Shown: in pieces, positions 54,072 to 63,938 of the stretch
Layout: each line of letters begins with the position of its first letter
How positions within the stretch are numbered: the stretch's first letter is position 1
Notes under the pieces: model-generated
The model's database searches: none
What the model was told of the DNA's origin: nothing
What the model saw: the letters and a program-made list of their open reading frames with translations, nothing else
Position numbers and translations under genes: made by a program
DNA from: Mucilaginibacter flavus
Lineage (GTDB): Bacteria; Bacteroidota; Bacteroidia; Sphingobacteriales; Sphingobacteriaceae
DNA length: 64,000 nucleotides
NCBI RefSeq assembly: GCF_030409315.1
Contig: NZ_JAUFPS010000035.1
Coordinates: 94,679 to 158,678, forward strand
Direction: 5' to 3'

Positions 54072-56015
54072 CTATTTACTCTTAACCTCGGTTGATGCCG
54101 TTGCTGGTTCCTTAGCCAGATCAATCATCGCGCTTACTTCATCAACCAAACCATCAGCCGAGCCGTCAAAGCCGACTACTTTAAAGCGAATATTTCCGCT
54201 TTTGTCGATGACAAATTTAGTAGGGATACCATCTACCCCAAATTGCGATACCACTTTTGATTGCCTGCCATCGGTACCTTTTTCGTCAAGCAAAACATAA
54301 AAGCTGTATTTTTTATCGGCTATAAATTTCTTTACGCCATCGGTGTATTTGTCGCCGTTTTCCCAGGTATCAACAAATAAAAACTTCACATCGGCATCAT
54401 CCTTATATTTATTCACCGCTGTCTGCATACCTGGGAATGATGCTTTACAAGGGCCGCACCAGGTAGCCCAAAAATCAACTATTACAACTTTGCCCTTTAA
54501 GCTTGCCAGCGATACGGTATTACCATCAAAATCTTTTAAAGCGAAAGCCGCGGCTGGTTGATTGATCATTTGCTTAGTAATTTCCTCGCGTTTTTTGTTT
54601 TTCGCAAAATTTGTAAGGGAGGCCAGGTATTCATCATAACCGGCATCGGTGCCTTTTAATTTGGCGTAACCGATTTTTAATTCACTTTTCAAAATATCAG
54701 AACCTTTACCATCTTTTAAGGCGCTTTCAATAACGGCCTTTGCGTCGGCATATTTACCCAAGGCATCTAAAATCAAAACGTAGTGCTCATTTATTTCCGG
54801 GTCGTTATAAGTATTAGTGGCGTAAACTTGCTTTTGGTATTTTAAGGCTTCGTCGTACTTTTTCTCTTTATATAAAATAAAAGCGTAAGTATCGGCGTAC
54901 ATATCATAAGATGCTTTGGCGTTTTTTGCGGCTGCTTTAGGAGATGTATATAATCCGGGTTGTGGGTTTTTAACCTGATCAGCCATTATATCCAACGATT
55001 GCTTCGATAACTTTTCAGCCTCATCCAGCTTTTCGCCTTTTTTAGCCAACTCATAAGCAAAGTTATTGTAGGCACCGGCCAGGCTTGCCTTATTCTGAAT
55101 TTTGCTTGCGTAATAGGTAAATTTGGCATTATCACCTTTTTGCATAAAACCTGTAGCAAGCTGGCCGCGGGCGTAATCAACCATGCCATTTTTATCATTC
55201 GCTTTTGAAGGAAATTTCTGTTCAAATGCCTGATAAAGTGAATCTTTTTTAGCGAGATCCTGCTCCCGGTAAACAGCCATGCCGGCCTCATTGCTAACAG
55301 ATATGCCCTGAGGAAACTTTGCTGTAATAATTTTGCCTAATGAATCGGCAGATGCGGCGTGTTTTGTCCAATTAAGAATATTGGCGGCAAGAATCAAATC
55401 CTCCTCTTTATTACTTGTTTCAAGCGATTTTACTTTAGCATTCAGTAATGCGATAGTTTCAGCATCATTGTTCTTCGCCAGCATCGAGTAATATTGAATA
55501 CCGAATAACTTTTCGGCCGTTGGGTTAAGCTCGTCTTCTTTTTTAAATAGTTCTAAGGCCCTTTCTTTATCGGCTTTCATTTTTCCAAAGCGCGTTGCCA
55601 ATCCACTGGTTAGTATAAATGCCTCCGATTCATAAGCGCCTACTACAGGTTGCTTTTCTTTATAAACAGGATATAGATATCCTTTATCGCCATTATTATC
55701 AACATCTTCGCCACCGGCCACTTTAATAAAAAAAGCCTTGGCATTGGCCGGTACGGTAAAATCGCCGGTTAGCAGACCGCCATTAGCTTTAAAATCAACA
55801 TCAGCTACGGGGTTATCCTTGCCATCAATAAAATATACCTCGGCGCTGATATCTTTTTTACCTTCAAGGGCCGTCCCTTTTGAATTATAAGTAATTTTTA
55901 GTTTTTCTGATTGTTTGGGAAACGCATCTGATAAGGTAAGCGCATTGGTTTGCGCAAATGAGGTTTGCAGGGCAAATAACGCCGGCAACACCAATAACAG
56001 TTGTTGTTTTTTCAT
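54072..56015 (-). CDS. Secreted TPR-containing TlpA/thioredoxin-like protein
   Basis: A 647-residue protein with a signal peptide (MKKQQLLLVLPALFALQTSFA-Q). The N-terminal beta region (about 25-115) precedes TPR-like helices (about 150-460). The C-terminal AhpC/TSA-Redoxin domain (about 485-635) has the active site FWATWCGPCKASFPGM, with the CGPC at about 520-523, and the cis-Pro motif GVDGIPTKFVID. It is a periplasmic thiol-disulfide oxidoreductase. TPR parts suggest it works in a protein complex. No operon partners are visible. Confidence 0.88.
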   Translation of the reverse strand: MKKQQLLLVLPALFALQTSFAQTNALTLSDAFPKQSEKLKITYNSKGTALEGKKDISAEVYFIDGKDNPVADVDFKANGGLLTGDFTVPANAKAFFIKVAGGEDVDNNGDKGYLYPVYKEKQPVVGAYESEAFILTSGLATRFGKMKADKERALELFKKEDELNPTAEKLFGIQYYSMLAKNNDAETIALLNAKVKSLETSNKEEDLILAANILNWTKHAASADSLGKIITAKFPQGISVSNEAGMAVYREQDLAKKDSLYQAFEQKFPSKANDKNGMVDYARGQLATGFMQKGDNAKFTYYASKIQNKASLAGAYNNFAYELAKKGEKLDEAEKLSKQSLDIMADQVKNPQPGLYTSPKAAAKNAKASYDMYADTYAFILYKEKKYDEALKYQKQVYATNTYNDPEINEHYVLILDALGKYADAKAVIESALKDGKGSDILKSELKIGYAKLKGTDAGYDEYLASLTNFAKNKKREEITKQMINQPAAAFALKDFDGNTVSLASLKGKVVIVDFWATWCGPCKASFPGMQTAVNKYKDDADVKFLFVDTWENGDKYTDGVKKFIADKKYSFYVLLDEKGTDGRQSKVVSQFGVDGIPTKFVIDKSGNIRFKVVGFDGSADGLVDEVSAMIDLAKEPATASTEVKSK

Positions 56016-56168
56016 GATAAGTATATTTTCAGTCAGTCGAAATGTATTTTATAAATATATAAACATTGATTCAAGGTTTCATAGTTTCAATATGTTAAAA
56101 ACACTTAAATAATACCCATCAAGAAATAATAGCACATCGCTTTTTTTAAAATTGCAGCTTTTTTCTCG

Positions 56169-56195
56169 GCTCTTGATTCTTAACTCTTGACTCTT
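56169..56195. repeat. TCTTGATTCTTAACTCTTGACTC short repeat
   Basis: Same family as the copies near 42156-42383, directly upstream of the first exporter gene. Confidence 0.55.
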
Positions 56196-56213
56196 TTTCC
56201 TAATTTGCGGATT

Positions 56214-57476
56214 ATGGACCAACCTGCCAAACTCAAACCACAGGCTGCATTAGGCTTTATTTTTGTTACTATACTTATAGATGTTATTGGCTTTGGTATC
56301 ATTATACCAGTGATGCCTACACTGATAGAAACATTGATACACGGAACGGTAAGCCAGGCTTCACTTTATGCTGGTTTGATGCTATTAGCGTATTCGGCCA
56401 TGCAATTTTTGTTTTCACCGGTTATTGGTAATTTGAGTGATAAATATGGTCGGAGACCTATTTTGTTAACTTCACTTTTGGGGTTTGGCGTAGATTATCT
56501 TTTCCTTGCCTTCGCTCCGTCTATAGGTTGGCTTTTTGTTGGTCGTGTTATAGCTGGTATAACCGGTGCAAGCTTTACTACCGCATCTGCCTACATTGCA
56601 GACGTTAGTCCGCCCGAAAAACGTGCGCAAAACTTTGGATTAATTGGAGTGGCCTTTGGGATAGGGTTTATTATTGGCCCCTTGATTGGTGGTGTTTTAG
56701 GCGAATGGAACATACGATATCCGTTTTTTGCAGCAGCTGGTCTTGCTTTGTTGAATGCGGCTTATGGTTTCTTTATTCTGCCCGAATCGTTATCCATGGA
56801 TCACAGACGTCCATTTGAATTGAAGCGCGCTAACCCTATTGGTTCGTTATTACAACTCAAAAAATATCCTTCTATTATTGGGCTCGCCGTTTCCTTATTT
56901 CTGATTTATTTCGCGGCACAATCTGTACAAAGTGTCTGGACATTTTATACTATCCTTAAATTTAACTGGAGCAAGTTTTTAGAAGGCTGTTCATTAGCTT
57001 TCATAGGTACAATGATAGCTTTAGTACAAGGAGGCTTAATACGAATAACGCTGCCCAAACTTGGAATTGAACGAAGTATATGGATGGGCTTATTGCTATA
57101 CAGCCTTGGCCTGATATTGTTTGCATTTGCTACCAATAGCTGGATGATGTTTGCATTTATGATTCCCTATGCACTTGGCGGTATAGCCGGCCCTGCCTTA
57201 CAAGGTTTGATGAGCAACCAGGTACCGCCAAACGAACAGGGAGAACTACAGGGTGGATTAACCAGTTTAATGAGCTTAAGTTCGGTATTTGGACCGTGGA
57301 CAATGACCACGTTGTTTTACTATTTCACCAACTTTAAAGACAAGCGATATTTACCCGGTGCGCCGTTTATACTTGGCGCGTTGTTGATGCTGATAGCAGC
57401 CCTACTTGCTATAAGGAGTTTTAATAAAACTAAAAAAACAGCCCCGAAAGAAGCCACTGTAACCGATTTATTATAA
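56214..57476 (+). CDS. TetA-type MFS exporter (paralogue 1)
   Basis: 420 residues from the ATG at 56214, 12 membrane helices. MFS motif A is GNLSDKYGRRPIL (residues about 80-92), and RVIAGITGASFTTASAYIADVSPPEKRAQNFG is the TCR/Tet-group signature zone. The likely role is drug/proton antiport, but Bacteroidota carry many such proteins of unknown substrate and this does not by itself mean tetracycline resistance. It is followed 42 bases later by a close paralogue in the same orientation. Confidence 0.88.
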   Translation: MDQPAKLKPQAALGFIFVTILIDVIGFGIIIPVMPTLIETLIHGTVSQASLYAGLMLLAYSAMQFLFSPVIGNLSDKYGRRPILLTSLLGFGVDYLFLAFAPSIGWLFVGRVIAGITGASFTTASAYIADVSPPEKRAQNFGLIGVAFGIGFIIGPLIGGVLGEWNIRYPFFAAAGLALLNAAYGFFILPESLSMDHRRPFELKRANPIGSLLQLKKYPSIIGLAVSLFLIYFAAQSVQSVWTFYTILKFNWSKFLEGCSLAFIGTMIALVQGGLIRITLPKLGIERSIWMGLLLYSLGLILFAFATNSWMMFAFMIPYALGGIAGPALQGLMSNQVPPNEQGELQGGLTSLMSLSSVFGPWTMTTLFYYFTNFKDKRYLPGAPFILGALLMLIAALLAIRSFNKTKKTAPKEATVTDLL

Positions 57477-57518
57477 TCGGCGCAAAACTTTTATAGCGCT
57501 TAAACCTTTAACAACTTA

Positions 57519-58781
57519 ATGAGTACAAAACCTAAAAAGCACTCAGCAGCGCTGGGATTTATATTTGTTACGCTGTTTATTGATGTGCTGGGTTTGGCGG
57601 TTATTATTCCGGTGATGCCCAAATTGCTGGAAACCCTGGGCCATGTTGATGTAAGTACCGCGGCGCAGTATAGCGGCTATTTAACGTTCACTTACGCCTC
57701 TATGCAATTCCTGTTTTCGTCTGTAGTTGGTAACCTGAGCGACAGGTATGGCAGACGACCTGTTTTACTCAGCTCATTAATAGGTTTTGGTATCGATTAT
57801 GTTTTTATGGCCTTTGCCCCTACCATAGCCTGGTTGTTTGTGGGCAGGGTGATAGCCGGCATTACCGGCGCAAGTACATCTACCGCCACAGCTTATATTG
57901 CAGATATCAGTACAGGTAGAAACAGGGCGGCGAACTTCGGCCTGGTGGGTGCTGCTTCGGGCGTTGGTTTTATTGTGGGCATAGCCATGGGTAGTTTCCT
58001 GGGCGAACTGAATATCAGGCTACCTTTTATGGCTGCCGCTGCATTCGCGTTTATCAACGCGGGGTATGGTTATTTGGTACTACCCGAGTCCTTAGCACCG
58101 GAAAACCGGCGTCCGTTTGAATGGAAAAAATCAAACCCAATAAGTTCATTACGCAACCTTGCCAAATACCCCGCTTTAACCGGTTTAATCGCAGCTTTTT
58201 CCCTGGTATACGTAGGGCAAAAAGCGGTGGAGTACGTAATGTCGTTTTATGTTACCCTTAAATTCGACTGGCAATTGAAAAGCATTGGCTACCTTGGTTT
58301 TTTCATCGGCGTGGTATTGGTAGCCATACAGGGCGGCTTAATTAGGTATACTATTCCCAAATTCGGACAGGAAAAAAATATCATCTGGGGCCTGCTATTT
58401 TATACGCTCGGCCTTACGCTTATCGCCTTTGCAAACCAGGGTTGGATGATGTACGTTTTCATGATCCCTTACTGCCTTGGCGGTATATCCGGGCCATCAT
58501 TACAAGGGATGATCACGAGTACGGTATCGGCCAAAGAGCAGGGAGAATTACAGGGATCATTGGCCGGCATCAGCAGCCTTGCGGTGATTATCGGCCCACT
58601 GCTCATGAGTTCGGTATTTCACTTTTTCACCCATAAAAACACAGCTACCTATTTCCCGGGCGCGCCATACATATTAGGTGCCTTGCTGATGTTGCTGAGC
58701 ACTTTTATGGCGATACGGAGCTTTAAAAAGAATCCTTCACTGGATGTAAAACAGAGCGAGCCGGCTACTCCAGCCCACTAA
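57519..58781 (+). CDS. TetA-type MFS exporter (paralogue 2)
   Basis: 420 residues, 12 membrane helices, the same layout as the preceding gene with GNLSDRYGRRPVL and RVIAGITGASTSTATAYIADIS; the equal length and similar wording show a tandem duplication. Its stop region overlaps the convergent DUF502 gene by 17 bases. Substrate unknown; conserved loss or change between the copies may reflect different specificity. Confidence 0.88.
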   Translation: MSTKPKKHSAALGFIFVTLFIDVLGLAVIIPVMPKLLETLGHVDVSTAAQYSGYLTFTYASMQFLFSSVVGNLSDRYGRRPVLLSSLIGFGIDYVFMAFAPTIAWLFVGRVIAGITGASTSTATAYIADISTGRNRAANFGLVGAASGVGFIVGIAMGSFLGELNIRLPFMAAAAFAFINAGYGYLVLPESLAPENRRPFEWKKSNPISSLRNLAKYPALTGLIAAFSLVYVGQKAVEYVMSFYVTLKFDWQLKSIGYLGFFIGVVLVAIQGGLIRYTIPKFGQEKNIIWGLLFYTLGLTLIAFANQGWMMYVFMIPYCLGGISGPSLQGMITSTVSAKEQGELQGSLAGISSLAVIIGPLLMSSVFHFFTHKNTATYFPGAPYILGALLMLLSTFMAIRSFKKNPSLDVKQSEPATPAH

Positions 58782-59355
58782 CACCGCCGGATATTACAAA
58801 CTTCATCATATCGGCTGCGCTTTTATCAATATGCTTAACCTTGGTGGCATCAACAATAACAACCTGCCCGGCAAACGAGTAGGAATAAGGAAAATAAACA
58901 GCTACTTCGCCGGGTAAGCCCAGCGTGGCTAAATCTTTTTGCACCAGGAAACCTATTTTTTTTAAGCCAAATTCATTCACCTCCACCAAAACCGCTTCAT
59001 TAAATTTTTTCTCTTCGCCTACAAAAGCTTCGGTCAAATCTTTTATAGACGAATACAGAAACGCGAAAATTGGCAAACGGTTAAACCAGCGCTTAAACCA
59101 ACGTTTTATAGGTTCGGTAATTACATTGGTTACCAATACGCCGGCAATCATAATAACCACAACTACATTTAGTATCCCAAGACCCGGGATATACAAATGC
59201 TTCCCCGCCTTATCAACCAGCAGATCACTTAAATTTAAAGCTTTATCAATAGTTGATACGCCCCAGTACATTAAAAATATGGCAGCCCCAATGGGTACCA
59301 CTACCAATAATCCCTTTGCAAAATACCGGAATAATATACGTGCAAAATTGTTCAT
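58765..59355 (-). CDS. DUF502 membrane protein
   Basis: A 196-residue protein with two N-terminal membrane helices (about 9-32 and 60-80) and a C-terminal soluble domain. KGLLVVVPIGAAIFLMYWGVSTID, TEPIKRWFKRWFNRLPIFAFLYSSIKDLTEAF and VAVYFPYSYSFAGQVVIVD are typical of DUF502. Function unknown, probably envelope-related. It overlaps the convergent exporter gene by 17 bases and follows murF-alr by 15 bases, so it is probably co-transcribed with it. Confidence 0.9.
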   Translation of the reverse strand: MNNFARILFRYFAKGLLVVVPIGAAIFLMYWGVSTIDKALNLSDLLVDKAGKHLYIPGLGILNVVVVIMIAGVLVTNVITEPIKRWFKRWFNRLPIFAFLYSSIKDLTEAFVGEEKKFNEAVLVEVNEFGLKKIGFLVQKDLATLGLPGEVAVYFPYSYSFAGQVVIVDATKVKHIDKSAADMMKFVISGGVSGLE

Positions 59356-59370
59356 AAGCCCCCTGAATTT

Positions 59371-61836
59371 CTACTCGTAAAAGTACACTCTTTTAACCCT
59401 TTGCGAAACATTAGTTAGTATTTCATACGGGATAGTACTTATTTGCCGGGCCAATTCTTCAATACGTTGATGCCGCGGATCAAACACAATTACTTCGTCG
59501 CCTTCGCGTACATCAAGACCGCTTACATCAAGCATGCACATATCCATAGTGATATTGCCCACCGTAGGTACCAGGGTACCTTTCACCAGCATTTTACCAA
59601 TCCCGTTACCAAAAGCACGCAGGTAACCATCGGCATAACCAATGCGAACTGTGGCTATTTTACCATCTTTATTTAATTTACCACTACGGCCATAACTAAT
59701 GGTATCGCCGCCTTTTATCTTTTTCACCTGGGCTATGCTTGTCTTTAAAGTAGCTATAGGTTGCAATTCACTTTCGTTAGCACCAACGGCCGAATCTACT
59801 CCGTACAAGCCTATACCCAATCTCACCATATCATAATGGGCCGGCGGCCACCTGATGATGCCTGAAGTATTGCACAGGTGTTTAATTACTTTATAACCCA
59901 GCGTTTTTTCTATCTCTTTAAAAGCTTTCTCAAAACGTTTGATTTGCGTTTTGGTAAAGTCATCGTGTTTTAAGGCCTCACTTGCTGCCAGGTGCGAAAA
60001 CACCGACTGGATACGCACATACCGGTTTTGCTCCAACATATCGCAAAGCATTTCTATTTCATGATTTTCAAAACCCAGCCTGTGCATACCAGTATCAATT
60101 TTAAGATGTACCGGGTAATTTGATATGTTACGATCAAGCGCGTACCCTACAAAATCATCCAACAAGCCAAAACTATAAATCACAGGTTCTAACTTATACT
60201 CAATGAGTTTATCAAATGCCGATGCTTCGGGATTTAACACCATAACAGGCAAATTAATACCCGCCTGCCGTAGTGAAACACCTTCATCAATATAGGCCAC
60301 TGCCAGATAATCAACTTTGTTATATTGCAGCATATTGGCTACCTCAAAAGTACCACTACCGTAGCTAAAGGCTTTTACCATAGCCATTACTTTTACTCCT
60401 GGTGCTATTTTTGACTTGTAAAAATTAAGGTTGCCCAACAAGGTATTCAGGTTAATTTCTAATATAGTTTCATGGGCTTTTTGCGCCAATGCCCTGCTGA
60501 TGCGTTCAAACTCAAAACTCCGTGAACCCTTAATCAGTATTGTTTCCTCTTTGAAATTCAACTGTCTTAACTGTTGTAGCATGGCGGCCGTATCTTTAAA
60601 AAAGTGCTGTTCGGCTACGTTAAAAAAATGTTCATATGCCATTAAGGCCTCGCCTACCCCAACAAATTTATCAACCTTTTTACTGCTGATGAGGTTGGCA
60701 ACTTGCCGGTACAGTTCGTCCAGATGCAAGCCCGATTGGTAAATATCTGACAGGATGAGTGTCTTTTTCTGATGCTGATTTTGCTGCCCCAAAAAGTTAA
60801 GCGCGATCTCTAACGATTGCAGATCTGAGTTATAGGAATCGTCAATTACCGAGCAATTGTTGACCCCGTTTTTTAACTCCAAACGCATACTTACCGGAGC
60901 CAAACGCTCAATACGTTTATCGGCTTCAACAGGGCTATAGCCCAAAGCAAGCATGGTAGCCCAGCAAACAATGGCGTTTTCTACCGAAGCTTCGTCGGCA
61001 AAAGGGATCAGGCATTCGATCTCACGCTTTTGGTAATGCGCACGCAGATAATAACTTTTACCAATGGCTGTTTCACTAAATACATGCAAATCGGCCTGGT
61101 TCATTTTGCGGCTCCAGGTAAAGGTTTCCTTCGCTTTGATATCAGCCTGAAAATTGAGAAGCTGATCATAATTATAAATCAGTTTTTCGCAATACTTAAA
61201 TAGTTGCAATTTTTCGAGCACCTTTTCCCGGCGGTTTTTAAAACCCTCATCATGTGCCGTGCCTATATGAGTCAAGATACCTATCTGGGGCTTTATAATA
61301 GCCTCCAGCTTATCCATTTCGTCTACGGTTGATATTCCTGCTTCAAAAATCCCAAGTTCGTTACGGCTGTTTATTTGCCATACAGAAAGCGGCACCCCAA
61401 TTTGCGAGTTATAACTTTTAGGGTTGCGTACTATATTCTTATCTGCAGCCAACAGCTGGTATAGCCATTCCTTTACGATGGTTTTGCCGTTACTGCCGGT
61501 AATACCAATCACCTGGAGGTTAAAACGACTGCGATGGTAAGCCGTCAAAGTTTGCATCGCCACCAAAGGATCATCCACAATTAAAAAATTAGCTTGTGGC
61601 AGGTTAAACTCCGGGCCATGCTCAACCACAAAATTACGTACACCTGTTGCATATGCCTCGGCAACAAACTCGTGCCCGTTACGCCGGCCGCTTAAAGCAA
61701 AAAACAAGCCCTCAGCTGGGTTGTTAATCCGTCGGCTATCGGTAAACAGGGTATTAATAGTATATTCTTTAACAATTTGCCCACCTGCGTTAATGATTTG
61801 CTTTACCTCGGTTATGGCGTACTGATTGCTCTGCAT
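59371..61836 (-). CDS. murF-alr: Bifunctional MurF ligase/alanine racemase
   Basis: An 821-residue fusion typical of Bacteroidota. Residues about 1-450 are UDP-MurNAc-tripeptide:D-Ala-D-Ala ligase, with the ATP loop GITGSNGKT (111-119). Residues about 455-821 are PLP-dependent alanine racemase, with PLP Lys K488 (MAMVKAFSYGSG) and the second catalytic Tyr Y715 (TISYGRSGKL). The fusion makes D-Ala and adds D-Ala-D-Ala to the peptidoglycan precursor in the cytoplasm. Both active sites look complete. It is upstream of DUF502 and divergent from recX. Confidence 0.95.
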   Translation of the reverse strand: MQSNQYAITEVKQIINAGGQIVKEYTINTLFTDSRRINNPAEGLFFALSGRRNGHEFVAEAYATGVRNFVVEHGPEFNLPQANFLIVDDPLVAMQTLTAYHRSRFNLQVIGITGSNGKTIVKEWLYQLLAADKNIVRNPKSYNSQIGVPLSVWQINSRNELGIFEAGISTVDEMDKLEAIIKPQIGILTHIGTAHDEGFKNRREKVLEKLQLFKYCEKLIYNYDQLLNFQADIKAKETFTWSRKMNQADLHVFSETAIGKSYYLRAHYQKREIECLIPFADEASVENAIVCWATMLALGYSPVEADKRIERLAPVSMRLELKNGVNNCSVIDDSYNSDLQSLEIALNFLGQQNQHQKKTLILSDIYQSGLHLDELYRQVANLISSKKVDKFVGVGEALMAYEHFFNVAEQHFFKDTAAMLQQLRQLNFKEETILIKGSRSFEFERISRALAQKAHETILEINLNTLLGNLNFYKSKIAPGVKVMAMVKAFSYGSGTFEVANMLQYNKVDYLAVAYIDEGVSLRQAGINLPVMVLNPEASAFDKLIEYKLEPVIYSFGLLDDFVGYALDRNISNYPVHLKIDTGMHRLGFENHEIEMLCDMLEQNRYVRIQSVFSHLAASEALKHDDFTKTQIKRFEKAFKEIEKTLGYKVIKHLCNTSGIIRWPPAHYDMVRLGIGLYGVDSAVGANESELQPIATLKTSIAQVKKIKGGDTISYGRSGKLNKDGKIATVRIGYADGYLRAFGNGIGKMLVKGTLVPTVGNITMDMCMLDVSGLDVREGDEVIVFDPRHQRIEELARQISTIPYEILTNVSQRVKRVYFYE

Positions 61837-61899
61837 GGTACGAAATTGCTTATATTAATTTAACAATAGAAAGATTTTTAACGAATTTTGACGCTATAA

Positions 61900-62382
61900 A
61901 TGGATGGCCAAAAGAAAATAAAGATCACCGACGAGAAAGTTGCCCTTGTAAAAGCCGAACATTTTTGTGCCTACCAGGAACGCTCGCAACAGGAAACCCG
62001 CGATAAACTTTATGAAATGGGCCTATATCCCGATGCGGTTGAACGGGTAATAAGCGAACTGATACAAGGCAACTTTTTAAATGAAGACCGTTTTGCCAAA
62101 GCCTACACCAAAGGCAAATTTGCGCAAAAGGCCTGGGGCCGCATCAAGATAAAACAGGGCCTTAAGTTTAAACGAGTGCCCGATGTTTTGATAAAAAAAG
62201 CCCTGCAAACCATCGATCTCGATGATTATCACGCCGCATTAACCCGCATTATTGAGAAAAAAGCGGCCACCCTTACCGAAAAAAACGAGCTAAAACGTCG
62301 CTACAAGCTACAACAGTACGCTATGAGCCGTGGTTACGAAGCTGACCTCATAGCTGATATTTTGAAAACCAGCCAGTTATAA
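61900..62382 (+). CDS. recX: RecX-family regulator of RecA
   Basis: A 160-residue all-helical protein with three RecX-type repeats: HFCAYQERSQQETRDKLYEMGL, VISELIQGNFLNEDRFAKAYTKGKF and LKRRYKLQQYAMSRGYEADLI, and the family motif of an alternating W-G/R-I-K (AWGRIKIKQGLK). RecX binds and inhibits RecA filaments. recA is not adjacent, which is common in Bacteroidota. Divergent from murF-alr with 63 bases between. Confidence 0.9.
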   Translation: MDGQKKIKITDEKVALVKAEHFCAYQERSQQETRDKLYEMGLYPDAVERVISELIQGNFLNEDRFAKAYTKGKFAQKAWGRIKIKQGLKFKRVPDVLIKKALQTIDLDDYHAALTRIIEKKAATLTEKNELKRRYKLQQYAMSRGYEADLIADILKTSQL

Positions 62383-62410
62383 ACTATTTAAAAAAAAGTA
62401 AAAATTTCTC

Positions 62411-62440
62411 TTGCAGAACATTCAATTCTGTCTATATTTG
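62411..62440 (+). promoter_or_regulatory. Bacteroidota-type promoter of the tRNA genes
   Basis: TTG at 62411-62413 and TATATTTG at 62433-62440 are separated by 19 bases, matching the -33 TTG / -7 TAnnTTTG consensus exactly. It lies 54 bases before the tRNA-Gly gene. Confidence 0.85.
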
Positions 62441-62494
62441 CACTCCCGCAAACGAGATAGGCACACAGCCAACTCCAAGCAGGAAAATACCAAT

Positions 62495-62567
<73 letters not shown>

Positions 62568-62568
62568 C

Positions 62569-62596
62569 AAAGCCTTTCTTTTAAAAGAAAGGCTTT
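62569..62596 (+). terminator. Palindrome between the two tRNA genes
   Basis: AAAGCCTTTCTTTT and AAAAGAAAGGCTTT form a perfect 12-14-base-pair hairpin, 2 bases after tRNA-Gly. It may be a terminator or a processing site between the two tRNAs. Confidence 0.6.
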
Positions 62597-62637
62597 ACTT
62601 TGAAGATCAAAAGGCTGTTAAAAGGCATGATCATCAT

Positions 62638-62722
62638 GCTCAGATGGTGGAACTGGTAGACACGCAGGACTTAAAATCCTGTTCCCGTAAACGGAGTGCG
62701 GGTTCGATTCCCGCTCTGAGTA
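62638..62722 (+). tRNA. tRNA-Leu (TAA)
   Basis: A class II tRNA with a long variable arm. Acceptor GCTCAGA/TCTGAGT (first pair G-T), anticodon loop CTTAAAA with anticodon TAA at 62672-62674, and T loop GGTTCGATTCC. It is the likely integration target of the element that begins directly downstream. Confidence 0.95.
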
Positions 62723-62745
62723 CAGAAGCTGAGGTCAAACGCTTC

Positions 62746-62783
62746 AAAAAGCCCTTAAATCAATGATTTAGGGGCTTTTTTAT
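62746..62783 (+). terminator. Intrinsic terminator after tRNA-Leu
   Basis: AAAAAGCCC and GGGGCTTTTT arms with a TTAAATCAATGATTTA centre form a hairpin followed by a T-run. It ends the tRNA transcript. Confidence 0.85.
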
Positions 62784-62893
62784 TATACCCCCCCTCCAAA
62801 AGATTCATTCAATCGCATGTTTTAGTTGAACGATTCGTTGAACTCGGAAGTGATTTCAAAATCGTTCAACGAAAAGCTTACAAACAACTGTAT

Positions 62894-62924
62894 ATCAAGA
62901 TGTTCAATAACTGAACATCTTGAT
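62894..62924. promoter_or_regulatory. Perfect 13-base inverted repeat upstream of the integrase
   Basis: ATCAAGATGTTCA and TGAACATCTTGAT around a 5-base loop. A second, looser pair (TTGAACGATT at about 62827, AATCGTTCAA at about 62862) lies upstream. Either could be integrase arm-type or repressor sites. Confidence 0.5.
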
Positions 62925-62966
62925 AAAAAAGCCGTCAAAATCGACATTTGTTTAACTTTTTATTGA

Positions 62967-63938
62967 ATGATTATGTTAGAAAAAAGCTTCGGGTTGATGT
63001 TCTTCATCCGCAAACCCAAAAACAGCCCAGAGGGCGTCTACCCTATTTACCTGAGAATTACTGTCGACGGCAAATCCAGTGAACTATCCACTAAACGAAA
63101 ATGTCACACTTCAACCTGGAATGCGAAGACTGGGCGATCCTCCGGCAACAAAGAGGCCACAAAGGAGTTCAATTTTTTTCTGGATACGCTGATGCAACAG
63201 GTTTACCAGGCTAAGCGACGATTGATGGACGCCGATAAAGAATTAACATCTGATGCCATTAAAAAGAACATGACGGGTGCAGATGAAGAAAAAAGAACGA
63301 TTATTGAGGTATTCACTAAACATAACCAACAAATTAAAGCACTTGAAGGTGCCGAATTTGCGAGTAATACCGTTAAGCGATATGCGACAACATTGGAGCA
63401 TACGAAGAGTTTTTTAAAATGGAAGTATGGTTCCGAAGATCTCGATATCAGAAAATTGGATCATGAAACGATAGCTGAATTTGATTTCTGGTTAAAAGGA
63501 ATTCAAAAATGCAACCATAATTCGACCATGAAATATCTGTCCAATTTCAAAAAAATTGTTTTGATTGCCGTTAAAAACAAGTGGTTACCATCAGATCCTT
63601 TCGCTAATTTCAAATTCACTAAAAAGCCGGTTCAGCGACTCGCATTAACCGAACATGAACTAAATAGCATCGCCACTAAAAATTTCAGAAATGAACGCCT
63701 GCAGACCGTGAGAGATATTTTCATTTTCAGCTGCTATACAGGACTCTCCTACGCAGATGTGCAAAAATTACGAGCTGAAGAAATTCACATCGGAATTGAT
63801 AAAAACCTATGGGTATTTACAAACCGGCAGAAAACCGGAGCTGCCTCCAGGATGCCACTAATGCCCGAAGCTATGGCAATTGTCGAAAAATATAAGGAAC
63901 ATCCAAAGTGCATTGTATGTATATTATGGAGATGTTGA
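62967..63938 (+). pseudogene. Truncated tyrosine recombinase (CTnDOT/phage-type integrase)
   Basis: The reading (323 residues) shows a SAM-like N-terminal domain (about 100-210) and the first part of the catalytic domain, including CYTGLSYADVQKL, where a Ser replaces the usual Arg of the first box, as in IntDOT. It then runs into NRQKTGAASRMPLMPEAMAIVEKYKEHPKC. After about 63911 the frame is foreign and stops, so the H-x-x-R and Tyr of the active site are missing. The break coincides with the IS-like end at 63933. It lies 245 bases after tRNA-Leu, where site-specific integrases usually are. Confidence 0.75.

Noticed and set aside
56214..58781. Tetracycline-resistance genes
   Set aside because: The MFS group is broad, the context is housekeeping, and nothing in the sequence shows tetracycline as substrate.
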